NCBI RefSeq assembly: GCF_002812205.1
Contig: NZ_NPEA01000011.1
Location: 1-64,000 of the forward strand
Direction: 5' to 3'
Origin: Leptospira neocaledonica
GTDB lineage: Bacteria > Spirochaetota > Leptospiria > Leptospirales > Leptospiraceae
Length of the DNA stretch: 64,000 nucleotides
Shown here: positions 17,107-25,825 of the stretch, in pieces
Layout of the letters: each line of letters begins with the position of its first letter
Position numbering within the stretch: the stretch's first letter is position 1
The notes under the pieces: generated by a model
Seen by the model: only the letters and a program-made list of their open reading frames with translations
Databases searched by the model: none
Told to the model about the DNA's origin: nothing
Translations under genes and position numbers: made by a program

Positions 17107-20100
17107 ATGAAACGAATCCGCAAAAGGCATCCAATTTCCATCTTTATTCTTATGGTTTTACTTCTACTTGAGTGTAAGGGTTCGACGAATTCTTTGGATT
17201 ATATACTCTTCGGTGCGAGTGAAAAATATTCCCAAAGTGGAAACGGAGTAACAGTCTCTTCTCCCGATTATTCTTATGCGGTCCCCGAAAATCCAACCAA
17301 TGGAACCTTAGATATAGAAATTCGACTGAACAAAATCCCTACTGCGGATGTGACTCTTCCTCTTAGCTTAAGTCATACGGATCGAGCAATAATTTCTGTC
17401 CCTACAGTAACGTTTACTGCAAGTAATTGGGACTCTCCCCAGACTATTACGATTACAGGCATCGACAATCTGGCTGTTGAGGGAAATAAAGACATTTCTC
17501 TTTATGTGGGCAAGGCGACCAGTGAAGACAAATCCTATAATGGTCTCTATACTCCTTCGATCGGGATCACAGTAATTGATGATGATTCATATAATATCGT
17601 AGTCTCTCCGAAAAAAAATTTGATCACTACGGAAAAAGGAAACACAGCCAGTTTTACCGTAGTTCTAAGCAAAGCGCCTTCTTCCAATGTTGTGATTCCG
17701 ACTGTCCAAAGTTCGGATTTGACAGAAGGGACCGTGTCCCCTGCTTCTTTAACATTTACAAGTGGGAATTTTAATACTCCTCAGGTAGTAACGATCACTG
17801 GGGTGGATGATGTTCTCACAGATGGAAATATCCAATACAAGATCAATTTCGGAAATTCGACCAGCTCGGATACAAATTATAATAATCTAATATTATCTTC
17901 CGTTTCAGTTACAAATATAGATTATGAAGAACCTGCCATAATAGTAACGCCTACTACTTTGAATATCAACGAAGCAGGGGCCGCCAAAACATTCACTGTC
18001 ACATTAACCGTGGAACCTCCTGGAAATGTAACTATCCCAGTCTCCAGCTCGAATCCATCTAGAGCCACCGTAGATACTTCTCTACTTACGTTTACACCTG
18101 CAAATTACAATAATCCCCAAATCGTTACAGTAACTCCTGTAAATAACGAGATCGCTGATGGGAACGTCATCGTGAATATAGTTTTAGGAATCGCAACTGA
18201 TTACGGAAATGAAAACCCTCCCGATGTAAAAATAAATATTACTGACGACGATACTCCAGGGATCGCGGTTTCCACCTTAAACACAAATACAAACGAAGCC
18301 GGACAAAACGCATTCTTCACTGTAGTTCTCACAAGTGAACCTACATCTAATGTTACCGTTTCCTTTAATGAAAAGAAAGATTCGGTAAATTTAAGCAACC
18401 AAGAAGGCACGATCGACCAGACTCAGGTTGTATTCACTCCTTCCAACTGGAATTCACCTCAATCAGTGGTCGTAACCGGAGTGGACGACGATGTGATGGA
18501 TGGGAATGTGCAATACCAGATCAGAGTGAATAAGGCAACCAGCTCCGATTCAAAATATAATAACAGAACTCCTAGCCCGAATTTTGTTACCGTAAACAAT
18601 TTGGATGATGACACTGCAGGTTTTGTGATCGTTGCAAATGGAAATACTACTCTTACTAGTAATTCCTCCGTTTCTATTAACGGATTTGCTACGGACGATT
18701 CTGCAAAATTGGATCCTCAAACCTATTCCAAGTTTACGATCCGATTGAGATCCCAACCTCTTTCTAATGTTACTTTAAATCTTTCGAGTGGAAGTACAAC
18801 TAACGATGGAATTTTAAATACCTCCAGCTTAGTCTTCACTCCTTCTAAAGGAGTAGCCGGTGGATGGGACCAGGATAGAGAAGTTACTGTAACCGGAAAT
18901 ACGAACGGTGCTAACGAAGGAAATCACGATTATACAGTTTCCACTTCTAACACAACAACTGATGATAAATATGGAAGCACCACATTCGTTAAAAATCCTT
19001 CTTTCGTATATTATAGCTGTGACAATGATGTTGATAATCTCATTTCTTCTTGTAGAAGATCAGGAGGATTTTCCACAAGTGAAGGAGGAGGAACTGCTAC
19101 CGTATATCTGATTACGCAATCTTCTCCGAGCTCTGCGGTAACTGTTCCTGCTTCCAGCGATGATACTACGGAGGGAAATGTGACCGCTTCTGCTACGATT
19201 ACTTCCGGGAACTGGAACACAATGATCTCTTCCGGAACTAATAAGATCATAGCATCAGGCGTCGATGATGCTCTTGTAGATGGGAATGTTTTGTATAATA
19301 TAATTTACGGGACGGCAACGGGTGGATTGACGTATACCTCACCTTCTACTCCTATCCGGAATATTGACGATGAGCAAGTATTAACATTTTCGAATATAAG
19401 TGGAGATACTAGCGAAGATGGTACAAGTGCAACATTCAAGGTAAAATTGGGATTATCATCCCCTCCGACCGGAGATGTTACATTTACTCTTTCCTGTAAA
19501 TCAGGAAGTACGGAATGTGCGAGTGTGAGTCCTACGAGCTTAACATTCACTTCTTCAGATTATAATATAAACAAGACGATCACGATCACCGGTAAAAACG
19601 ATAATAGAGTGGATGGCACTCAGAGCAGTTGTGTGTCTTTTAGTCTCCTCACAAGTAGTGATGCAACTTTTGATCAATACCAGCCTCCTGACTATTGCGG
19701 AGTCCAAAACTTGGATAATGATAAGTTGATCTGGATTACCTCACTTACCAAAAGTGGAAACCTGAACTCCGGAATGACTGTTGCCGACGATAGTTGTAAC
19801 GATGGTGCGGATCCTAACAAACCTACAGATATGGGAAGTGCTACTTATAAGGCCTTGATCGTGGACGGTTCCACCAGGGTTGCCACTACGACTGGAACAA
19901 ACGCCAGCGGACAAACAAACTGGGTCTTGGACGCAAGCACGGATTATTATCTTAAGAATGGTGGTTTACCTTATTCTAATAAAGTATTTACTACGAATTC
20001 TTTTAAACTTTTCAGTTTCGGAAGTTTGACTACCGCGTTCAGTGGAAGCGGATCTGATTCTTTCTGGACCGGTTTGAATTCGAATTGGACTACTGCAAGC

Positions 20101-20244
20101 AACCATTGTAATATGTGGACAGACGATATCACTTCCGGGATTACCGGGCAGTACGGAATCGGAAACGTATTAGGGTCAGGGTCAGTCAGTTCCGGAAACG
20201 ATAGCTGTTCCGTTTCCAAAAAGTTTATCTGCGTCCAACAATAG
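17107..20244 (+). CDS. Lipoprotein with seven Calx-beta-like repeats and DUF1554 domain
   Basis: A 1045-residue protein from the ATG at 17107, chosen because TGAGG lies about 5 nt upstream and it is followed by a signal peptide ending LLLLEC (lipobox); a TTG 16 codons earlier is open. The body has seven repeats of about 100 residues, each with a consensus LTFTxxNWNxPQxVTVTGVDDxxxDGN. This resembles Calx-beta/bacterial Ig-type repeats. The last ~170 residues (MTVADDSCNDG, STDYYLKNGG, FWTGLNSNWTTAS, CNMWTD, CSVSKKFICVQQ) match the DUF1554 domain of leptospiral endostatin-like (Len) proteins. It should be surface-exposed, possibly binding host or environmental ligands. It is transcribed alone. 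Confidence 0.85.
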   Translation: MKRIRKRHPISIFILMVLLLLECKGSTNSLDYILFGASEKYSQSGNGVTVSSPDYSYAVPENPTNGTLDIEIRLNKIPTADVTLPLSLSHTDRAIISVPTVTFTASNWDSPQTITITGIDNLAVEGNKDISLYVGKATSEDKSYNGLYTPSIGITVIDDDSYNIVVSPKKNLITTEKGNTASFTVVLSKAPSSNVVIPTVQSSDLTEGTVSPASLTFTSGNFNTPQVVTITGVDDVLTDGNIQYKINFGNSTSSDTNYNNLILSSVSVTNIDYEEPAIIVTPTTLNINEAGAAKTFTVTLTVEPPGNVTIPVSSSNPSRATVDTSLLTFTPANYNNPQIVTVTPVNNEIADGNVIVNIVLGIATDYGNENPPDVKINITDDDTPGIAVSTLNTNTNEAGQNAFFTVVLTSEPTSNVTVSFNEKKDSVNLSNQEGTIDQTQVVFTPSNWNSPQSVVVTGVDDDVMDGNVQYQIRVNKATSSDSKYNNRTPSPNFVTVNNLDDDTAGFVIVANGNTTLTSNSSVSINGFATDDSAKLDPQTYSKFTIRLRSQPLSNVTLNLSSGSTTNDGILNTSSLVFTPSKGVAGGWDQDREVTVTGNTNGANEGNHDYTVSTSNTTTDDKYGSTTFVKNPSFVYYSCDNDVDNLISSCRRSGGFSTSEGGGTATVYLITQSSPSSAVTVPASSDDTTEGNVTASATITSGNWNTMISSGTNKIIASGVDDALVDGNVLYNIIYGTATGGLTYTSPSTPIRNIDDEQVLTFSNISGDTSEDGTSATFKVKLGLSSPPTGDVTFTLSCKSGSTECASVSPTSLTFTSSDYNINKTITITGKNDNRVDGTQSSCVSFSLLTSSDATFDQYQPPDYCGVQNLDNDKLIWITSLTKSGNLNSGMTVADDSCNDGADPNKPTDMGSATYKALIVDGSTRVATTTGTNASGQTNWVLDASTDYYLKNGGLPYSNKVFTTNSFKLFSFGSLTTAFSGSGSDSFWTGLNSNWTTASNHCNMWTDDITSGITGQYGIGNVLGSGSVSSGNDSCSVSKKFICVQQ

Positions 20245-20308
20245 TAAGAAGGTTTCTGTTTCCTAAGATACCAATGCTTTCGGGCACTCTTAAAAATGAT
20301 AATTTCTT

Positions 20309-20326
20309 TTAGACAGGACCGTCTAA
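20309..20326. promoter_or_regulatory. Putative ArsR operator TTAGAC-N6-GTCTAA
   Basis: A perfect 6-bp inverted repeat (TTAGAC, spacer AGGACC, GTCTAA) sits 10 bp before the ATG of the ArsR-type gene. Position and symmetry suit an autoregulatory operator. No second copy was found at the SDR gene, which has a different palindrome. Confidence 0.5.
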
Positions 20327-20336
20327 TGGATGAAAC

Positions 20337-20639
20337 ATGGAGAGAGTGCCAAATCCCAAGCCTGTAAAACTTACTGAAAAGGAATTTACTAAAATTTCCA
20401 GGGCACTTGCTGAGCCTAGGAGATTTCAGCTTTTGCAATGTATCGGCTCTAACAAAGAACCTACTGCCTGTAGTACTCTTAATAAATCCCAAGAAATAAG
20501 CCCGGCTACACTTTCTCATCACATTAAAGAACTGGAAAATGCAGGGCTGATCGAAACCTCCAAAGACGGTAAATTTGTGAATATCATCCTGAGAAGGGAT
20601 GTATTCAAGGCATACTTAGATAAACTTTCCCAGATCTAG
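20337..20639 (+). CDS. ArsR-family winged-helix regulator
   Basis: A 100-residue protein with the ArsR core: ISRALAEPRRFQLLQCIG (helix 1-2), the recognition region SPATLSHHIKELENAGLIETS, and a wing with KDGKFVNIILR. No cysteine pair of the metal-sensing kind is present in the recognition helix, so it probably senses a small molecule or serves as a plain repressor. It is followed by an SDR oxidoreductase (133 bp gap) in the same direction, its most likely target. A symmetric site lies just upstream of its start. Confidence 0.88.
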   Translation: MERVPNPKPVKLTEKEFTKISRALAEPRRFQLLQCIGSNKEPTACSTLNKSQEISPATLSHHIKELENAGLIETSKDGKFVNIILRRDVFKAYLDKLSQI

Positions 20640-20673
20640 GCTAAAACCGACCGCCGCTCATTTTATTTATTAG

Positions 20674-20689
20674 TTCGATAATTATCGAA
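20674..20689. promoter_or_regulatory. Perfect 16-bp palindrome in the SDR promoter
   Basis: TTCGATAATTATCGAA reads the same on both strands and is followed by two more TTCGA/TCGAA half-sites (to about 20722). It lies between the ArsR stop and the SDR start, in an AT-rich region that should contain the SDR promoter. It looks like an operator with extra half-sites. The binder may be the ArsR protein or another regulator; it does not resemble the TTAGAC site. Confidence 0.5.
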
Positions 20690-20772
20690 ATATCTAAATA
20701 TTTTCGAAATAAATAATTCGATACTTGTCTAACTATAAAATTATTTAGATCTGAATATTCAGGAGTAATCTT

Positions 20773-21522
20773 ATGAGTCAGTTAAAAGGTAAAGTCGCAG
20801 TGGTAACAGGAGCTTCCAAAGGAATTGGAGCAAGTATCGCTAAAACATTAGGTTCTGCAGGTGCTTCCGTAGTGGTAAACTATTCTTCTAGCAAAGAAGG
20901 CGCAGATAAAGTTGTGGCAGAGATTGAGAAAAGCGGAGGAAAGGCAATCGCAGTCCAAGGTGATATGTCCAAGTCCTCGGATGTAAAACGTCTTTTTTCA
21001 GAAACGAAAAAGGCTTTTGGTTCCGTGAATATCCTAGTGAATAACGCAGGTGTATTCGAGTTTGCTCCTTTGGAAGCGGTAACAGAAGATGAGTTTCATA
21101 GACAAATGAACACGAATGTTTTGGGTCCTATCCTTGCTACTCAGGAATCTTTGAATTATTTCGCTCCGGAAGGCGGATCAGTCATCAATATCAGTTCCAT
21201 TGTGAGCGATATCCCTGTTCCGAATTCAGTTGTGTATGCTTCTACTAAGGGTGCATTAGACACCGTTTCCCAAGTATTGGCTTTGGAACTTAGTTCGAAA
21301 AAAATAAGGGTGAATACGATCGCTCCAGGTGGTGTGGAAACGGAAGGAGCTCATAGGCTTGGAATGATTGGTAGTGAAATGGAAAAAGCAATCGTTTCCA
21401 AAACTCCTTTGGGAAGATTAGGACAGCCTGAAGATATCGCTAAGGTCGCATTATTCCTAGCTTCCGAAGATTCCTATTGGCTTACCGGAGAAAGGATCAA
21501 CGCGTCTGGAGGTTATAGATAA
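20773..21522 (+). CDS. SDR-family oxidoreductase
   Basis: A 249-residue classical short-chain dehydrogenase. The cofactor loop is TGASKGIGA (12-20), followed by NNAG (90-93), catalytic Ser141/142, Y155 and K159 (YASTK) and the PGGVETEG loop. The nearest groups are 3-oxoacyl-ACP reductase and glucose 1-dehydrogenase-like enzymes. Its substrate is not predictable. It has a GGAG-like ribosome site (TTCAGGAG). It lies between an ArsR regulator and an enoyl-CoA hydratase homologue, and its promoter contains a perfect palindrome, so it is probably inducible by a small hydrophobic compound. Confidence 0.92.
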   Translation: MSQLKGKVAVVTGASKGIGASIAKTLGSAGASVVVNYSSSKEGADKVVAEIEKSGGKAIAVQGDMSKSSDVKRLFSETKKAFGSVNILVNNAGVFEFAPLEAVTEDEFHRQMNTNVLGPILATQESLNYFAPEGGSVINISSIVSDIPVPNSVVYASTKGALDTVSQVLALELSSKKIRVNTIAPGGVETEGAHRLGMIGSEMEKAIVSKTPLGRLGQPEDIAKVALFLASEDSYWLTGERINASGGYR

Positions 21523-21539
21523 AATTTTTCCTTTTCCTC

Positions 21540-21614
21540 AGGGCATGATTAGTTTGTGATTTAAACCATAAAATTCGAGTAGATCACTTATGTTGGAGTT
21601 CCTAATCATGCCCT
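21540..21614. promoter_or_regulatory. 13-bp perfect inverted repeat ending at the ECH start codon
   Basis: AGGGCATGATTAG (21540-21552) and CTAATCATGCCCT (21602-21614) are perfectly complementary, with a 49-nt loop between. The right arm ends one base before the ATG of the enoyl-CoA hydratase homologue. The GGAG in the loop is too far to be a normal ribosome site for that start. This may be a leader switch, or a bidirectional terminator of the SDR gene. Confidence 0.55.
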
Positions 21615-22397
21615 ATGAACTATTTGCGGGAACCAATCCAATTAAAAAACGGCAGAGCCGAATGTATTAAAATACAAACTAATGATCAGAATTCTTTGAC
21701 TAGGGAGAATATGATTGAGCTGGAAAATATTCTGGCTGAGATCGACAAGGACGATAATATCCGCGCTGTCCTCCTAAACTCCGACAATCCTAAATTTTTT
21801 TCCAACGGCATCGATGCGGAGAATATCCTAAACACTCCTAGAGAAAAGCTTACTGCCGAGATGGGCCAAATCGTGATCCTATTCGGTAAACTTTTGAGTT
21901 TTGGAAAACCTCTTCTTGCAGAAGTGACTGGTTATGCGATGGGAGGAGGCGCCGTTATGACTCTTGCTTGCGATTTTAAATTTATGTTGGAAGGCAAAGC
22001 GAGGATCGCATTTACAGAAGTCCTTGTTGGACTTCCACTTCCGATCAGCTTTATCGATAAGTTAAAGATCACTGTTAAATCGGAATATCTGAACGAAGTT
22101 TGTCTTTTAGGAACAGCTTATAAAGCAGGAGAAGCAAAGGAAATTTCTTTGATCAATGAAACTGCGGAAAATAAGGAAGACTTACGTAAACTTGTTCTGA
22201 AAAAATTGGACGAGGTAATGGCAATCGCACCAAGCGCTTATAGAAGGACCAAAGCTGCGATCAATAAAGAGATCAATGATAAATTCGAAACCCAATTGGA
22301 ATTTACTAAGAGTAGTTTCGAAGATCCTAAAGTAGTGGCAAATCTATTGGAAGCGATGAGCGCTTTGAAGGAAAAGAGAAGGCCGAAACTTACCTAA
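21615..22397 (+). CDS. Enoyl-CoA hydratase/isomerase family protein
   Basis: A 260-residue crotonase-fold protein. Oxyanion-hole segments are visible at FFSNGID (61-67) and GYAMGGGA (106-113). E135 in FTEVLVGLP matches the second catalytic glutamate of crotonase, while the first (in GGGxE of the hydratases) is replaced by Val/Met in GGGAVMTLACD, as in isomerases and other non-hydratase members. So an isomerase or other acyl-CoA reaction is more likely than hydration. The ATG lacks a normal ribosome site and abuts a long inverted repeat. It follows the SDR gene and may share its transcript. Confidence 0.87.
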   Translation: MNYLREPIQLKNGRAECIKIQTNDQNSLTRENMIELENILAEIDKDDNIRAVLLNSDNPKFFSNGIDAENILNTPREKLTAEMGQIVILFGKLLSFGKPLLAEVTGYAMGGGAVMTLACDFKFMLEGKARIAFTEVLVGLPLPISFIDKLKITVKSEYLNEVCLLGTAYKAGEAKEISLINETAENKEDLRKLVLKKLDEVMAIAPSAYRRTKAAINKEINDKFETQLEFTKSSFEDPKVVANLLEAMSALKEKRRPKLT

Positions 22398-22410
22398 ATA
22401 TTCGTTTTTC

Positions 22411-24240
22411 TTAAATTTGGATCCTATAAGTTTCTAAATTCCCGAAGGTCCAAACTCCTAAAAATCTAGGATATAGGTCCTTCGGAATATTTGCATCCAC
22501 TAGATTACTTCCGAATTCGCTTCCTGCGGCACCAGAAATAATCGTATTTGCAGAACTTGCAACCGCTGCGGGGTACCCGGATCCGAAACTATGAAAAATA
22601 TAAACTCGTCCAGATAACGCAACCCCATCCGGATAAACGTATGCTGCAGCCACTAAGTCTCCCAGCCCGTCTCCATTTATGTCGGAGATTATTGCTGCAT
22701 TTCCGAAAGCCTGGTTAACAGATTCCCCCACAATTAGATTTACAGAACCAATTGGAATCTGATTACCATCACTTAAATTTATATAAACCCTTCCCTGGTT
22801 AGTGGAATAACCAGGAGCTCCTGTGGCAAAATCATCATATCCGTCTCCATTCACATCTCCCAGTGCAACAGCAAGTCCTAGGGAACTTGCAGAGACAGCA
22901 TTGATTATAGTGTTTGCACTTGCAGCTAAAGAGACAGTGATCCCACTTGTAGTCCCGGTACTATTGAATACATAACTTCTTCCAAAAAAGCCATTGTATT
23001 GAGGAGCTCCTACGGCGAGATCTGCATACCCATCCCCATTTACATCTCCCGTATACATACGGATCCCAAAATTACTCGCAGTCTCTCCGGTTATAGTAGT
23101 GTTTGCTAATGTATAGGAATTTACAGTAACTCCCGCAGAACCGCTGCTATGGAAGATCCAAACTCCTCCTGTATTACCGCCACCCCCGAATGCATTTCCA
23201 CCCACAATCAGATCTGAAAATCCGTCCCCGTTAATATCGCCTAAGCCTATCCCACAGGCAAAATTACTCGCTCCCGGACCTGAAATAGTAGTTCCTGCAG
23301 TCGAAGAAATACCTCCGGATCCAGTGCTATAATAAATAAATGCAAGGGGAATATGATACACGCCATTGGCGAGATCATCGTATCCATCTCCATTAACATC
23401 TCCTAATGCAATGGCATACCCAAATTCGTTTGAACCTGTATAAGTTAGGATACGGTTTGCACTTGCAGCAGTGTTCGTGGTAATACCAGAAGTGCTTCCG
23501 TGGAATATATAAGTAATCCCTTGTTGTCCTGAATAATCGGAAGCTCCTATCGCAAGATCTCCAAAACCATCTCCATTTACATCTCCCATTGCGGAAGCGT
23601 ATCCCATTCTTCCTTGTCCTGTAATAGAATGGTCTGCCGCACTCATGGTGGTCGCAGTAATTCCGGAAGGTCCTCCGTTAAAAATATATGCCACTCCCAG
23701 TCCGGAAGCATCTCCAGGAGCCATGACGGCTATATCAGCGTAACCATCTCCGTTCAGATCTCGGTTATAACCCTTCCTTACATTCAGGCTCAGCACAGTA
23801 GAAATATTTGTGCTGGAGTCCACACTTCTGATATCGATCGAATGAAAAGATCCGTGTCTCCAAGTAGAAGAACCTGAAGGCAAAGCAAAACTCCAACTAG
23901 TTGTTCCTGTCGCAGTAGTATAAGTTCCTCCATCGATACTAATCTGCACGGAGGAAACCAAAATATCATCGGAAGAAGTTCCTTTTAAAAATCCTGTCTC
24001 TACAGTCGGCCTTCCCGAAGTGGGAAGATTTGTGATCGTTACTGTTGGAGGTGTTACATCAGTGGGAGGTGGAGTCGTGCTTGCGTCTAGACAGGTATCT
24101 CCTGTAACTAAGCAGGCGATCTGGGCTTCGAATATTGCTTCGAAGGCAAGATTCATAGATTTGAACGCGCAAGATTCTAAAAAGAAAAGAAGAAGGACCG
24201 CCGTCCCGTAAGGAATTCCTTTTTTCAGAAATTTTTGCAT
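22411..24240 (-). CDS. FG-GAP-repeat lipoprotein (integrin alpha-like)
   Basis: A 609-residue protein from the ATG at 24240, which gives the signal peptide GIPYGTAVLLLFFLESC with a lipobox; a longer open frame to 24426 has no such logic. A Thr/Pro-rich linker and an Ig-like domain (PPTVTITNLP, about 70-150) precede seven FG-GAP repeats. Each has a calcium-binding loop of the form D-x-N-G-D-G-Y/F/L-x-D: DLNGDGYAD, DVNGDGFGD, DVNGDGYDD, DINGDGFSD, DVNGDGYAD, DVNGDGYDD, DINGDGLGD. It should form a calcium-dependent beta-propeller on the surface. The partner is unknown. It converges with the enoyl-CoA hydratase gene. Confidence 0.87.
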   Translation of the reverse strand: MQKFLKKGIPYGTAVLLLFFLESCAFKSMNLAFEAIFEAQIACLVTGDTCLDASTTPPPTDVTPPTVTITNLPTSGRPTVETGFLKGTSSDDILVSSVQISIDGGTYTTATGTTSWSFALPSGSSTWRHGSFHSIDIRSVDSSTNISTVLSLNVRKGYNRDLNGDGYADIAVMAPGDASGLGVAYIFNGGPSGITATTMSAADHSITGQGRMGYASAMGDVNGDGFGDLAIGASDYSGQQGITYIFHGSTSGITTNTAASANRILTYTGSNEFGYAIALGDVNGDGYDDLANGVYHIPLAFIYYSTGSGGISSTAGTTISGPGASNFACGIGLGDINGDGFSDLIVGGNAFGGGGNTGGVWIFHSSGSAGVTVNSYTLANTTITGETASNFGIRMYTGDVNGDGYADLAVGAPQYNGFFGRSYVFNSTGTTSGITVSLAASANTIINAVSASSLGLAVALGDVNGDGYDDFATGAPGYSTNQGRVYINLSDGNQIPIGSVNLIVGESVNQAFGNAAIISDINGDGLGDLVAAAYVYPDGVALSGRVYIFHSFGSGYPAAVASSANTIISGAAGSEFGSNLVDANIPKDLYPRFLGVWTFGNLETYRIQI

Positions 24241-24321
24241 GCAAATATATTTACATTCGATAGCAGACGCTGTTACAATCCAATTATAAAAAATTGAAAA
24301 ACAAATTGGAATTTTTAAAAA

Positions 24322-24353
24322 AAAATATCCCTCCCTCATTCGAGGGATATTTT
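24322..24353 (-). terminator. Strong hairpin with minus-strand T-run, without an obvious gene
   Basis: AAAATATCCCTC and GAGGGATATTTT form a 12-bp perfect stem with an 8-nt loop. On the minus strand it is followed by further Ts, as in a Rho-independent terminator. No minus-strand gene ends here: the next minus-strand stop upstream is at 33542. It lies about 80 bp before the FG-GAP gene, so it could be an attenuator in that leader or the end of a small RNA. Confidence 0.6.
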
Positions 24354-24411
24354 GATAATTTCTAATTTTCATTTCTGTAAGCTTTGAAAAACTGGTTTTA
24401 GGTTTCTCCGA

Positions 24412-24762
24412 ATGCCTCGTTTCCATCTCTTCATCCTGGCCCTGGTCGCATTCTTTTTGACCGCGCCGAACGATTACGAAGAAACCGCCTATAATAATTA
24501 TCTACTCTATAAACGTAATCATTCTTCTAGTTTCAAACTACCTTCTCAAAAAACCAAACCCAGATTTTCTTCCAATCATTTTGCACAATTCGATCAAAAT
24601 GAGGACTTTCATCAAAAAGATAAGACCAAAAAGGATCCTTCTTCTTTAAACGGTTTAAAAAGATCCTTTTTAACCTTTTTTACCTTATTTTCCAAAACGG
24701 AACTCCATTCTTTTCAGTTAAATACTTATTTATTCGCAAGGCCCCCTCCTGCTCTTTCCTAA
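24412..24762 (+). CDS. Small hypothetical protein with signal peptide (doubtful)
   Basis: An open frame of 116 codons beginning with a plausible signal peptide (FHLFILALVAFFLTAP) and followed by a basic, Ser/Phe-rich chain that ends RPPPALS. An AGG lies about 10 nt before the ATG, which is weak. A strong hairpin (24628-24671) lies inside the frame, which is unusual for a translated gene. No family was recognised. It may be real, or the region may encode an RNA instead. The whole stretch 24241-24855 otherwise holds only the two hairpins. Confidence 0.35.
   Translation: MPRFHLFILALVAFFLTAPNDYEETAYNNYLLYKRNHSSSFKLPSQKTKPRFSSNHFAQFDQNEDFHQKDKTKKDPSSLNGLKRSFLTFFTLFSKTELHSFQLNTYLFARPPPALS
24628..24671. 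terminator. Hairpin AAAAAGGATC/GATCCTTTTT
   Basis: A perfect 10-bp stem (24628-24637 and 24662-24671) encloses an inner TTTAAA/TTTAAA stem. Both sides have A or T runs, so it could terminate in either direction. It lies within the doubtful small reading frame 24412-24762. Confidence 0.5.
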
Positions 24763-24855
24763 AATCCGATTCTTCGTTTAGTACGAAGAATATTATAAAT
24801 CCTAGATATTCTTTTTTAAGGATATCCATACGTTTTCGGATCAAAGGAATTTTAT

Positions 24856-25656
24856 TTGGGCCCAAAATTTTTCCCTTCTTTTAAAAGGGTATTCATATAT
24901 TCTAAACTATTCTTACTTCCTTCCGGGTTTTTATTCTCCCAGCAGGATCTATTCAACGTGCCGGACATGAAAATTACCGGGAAGGACAGGAATTTCTTTC
25001 AGGAACAGATCATATTCTATTCCGATAGGACCCAGTTCGATACTACCTATATGTATGGACTCGGTGATAACCAGGAGATCGGATTGTATGCTGGGAATTA
25101 TTTTTTAGAAACATATTCTTCCCAAACCGGAAATTACCCAACTATAAATACTTTGGTTCCGGAAGCTTATGTTTCCCCTAATTTACTCCTGATCTATCAG
25201 AAAAAGATAGAAGCCACAGAGTCTATTGCTTTCAGCTTCGGAACAAAATCTGGTGCGAGTTTTGGCCAGACTGTTTCGGATTCTAATTTTGCCACTTTCA
25301 ATTTTGGAATGAGTTCTTATGAGCTCAAAAGTTTGGGAGTCAAATTTTATTTAGGAGCTTACATGGGAAATAACGCTTTTTTTGGAAGATATAAACAGAA
25401 GTTACTTCCTAGTCCGGAGCCTGGGGTTCAGTTAAACGGATTTATGTATGGGCTAAATGTGGAGCTTATTCCGAATCGTCTGGATTTTTTATGTGATAGT
25501 ATCTCTGGAGTAAATTCCTTAGGAGTTTCTGTTTGCGGTTTTTCTCATACTATAAGCGAAAAATATTCAATCTCCTTCGGATATCAGATCCCGAACTATA
25601 GAGGAAGTAATTTCAATCCCCATGCTTTTCTAGTCGAATTAAACGGATATTTTTAG
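24856..25656 (+). CDS. Hypothetical secreted beta-barrel-like protein
   Basis: A 266-residue protein with a hydrophobic N-terminus (about 12-30, YSKLFLLPSGFLFSQQ), read as a signal peptide. The mature chain has alternating hydrophobic and polar strands, many Tyr/Phe/Gly residues, and ends HAFLVELNGYF, with the C-terminal Phe typical of outer-membrane barrels. No family was recognised. The start is probable: ATG after ATTTTATTTGGG, where a GGG serves as a weak ribosome site. It may be transcribed with the small frame before it. Membrane location is inference. Confidence 0.6.
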   Translation: MGPKFFPSFKRVFIYSKLFLLPSGFLFSQQDLFNVPDMKITGKDRNFFQEQIIFYSDRTQFDTTYMYGLGDNQEIGLYAGNYFLETYSSQTGNYPTINTLVPEAYVSPNLLLIYQKKIEATESIAFSFGTKSGASFGQTVSDSNFATFNFGMSSYELKSLGVKFYLGAYMGNNAFFGRYKQKLLPSPEPGVQLNGFMYGLNVELIPNRLDFLCDSISGVNSLGVSVCGFSHTISEKYSISFGYQIPNYRGSNFNPHAFLVELNGYF

Positions 25657-25825
25657 GATCAAAACCGAGGCAATTTCACCCTTCATACTCCCGTTCCGGA
25701 ATCAGTAGCGTTCATTCCAAAATCGCTTCCAAACCGGCTTTTCCCCTCAAATTTAACTGAACGACTTGTCTGTTTTTTTAGAAGCCAACCCTAAAACAAA
25801 CGAGAGTTATACGAGGGATTAAGAC

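Noticed and set aside
19011..20522. Minus-strand frames under the Calx-beta/DUF1554 gene and ArsR gene
   Set aside because: They are shadows; the plus-strand proteins have clear domains and ribosome sites.
24680..24865. 61-codon minus-strand frame before the FG-GAP gene as the gene served by the orphan terminator
   Set aside because: No ribosome site and no recognisable content, and it overlaps the plus-strand start at 24856. A small RNA is at least as likely.
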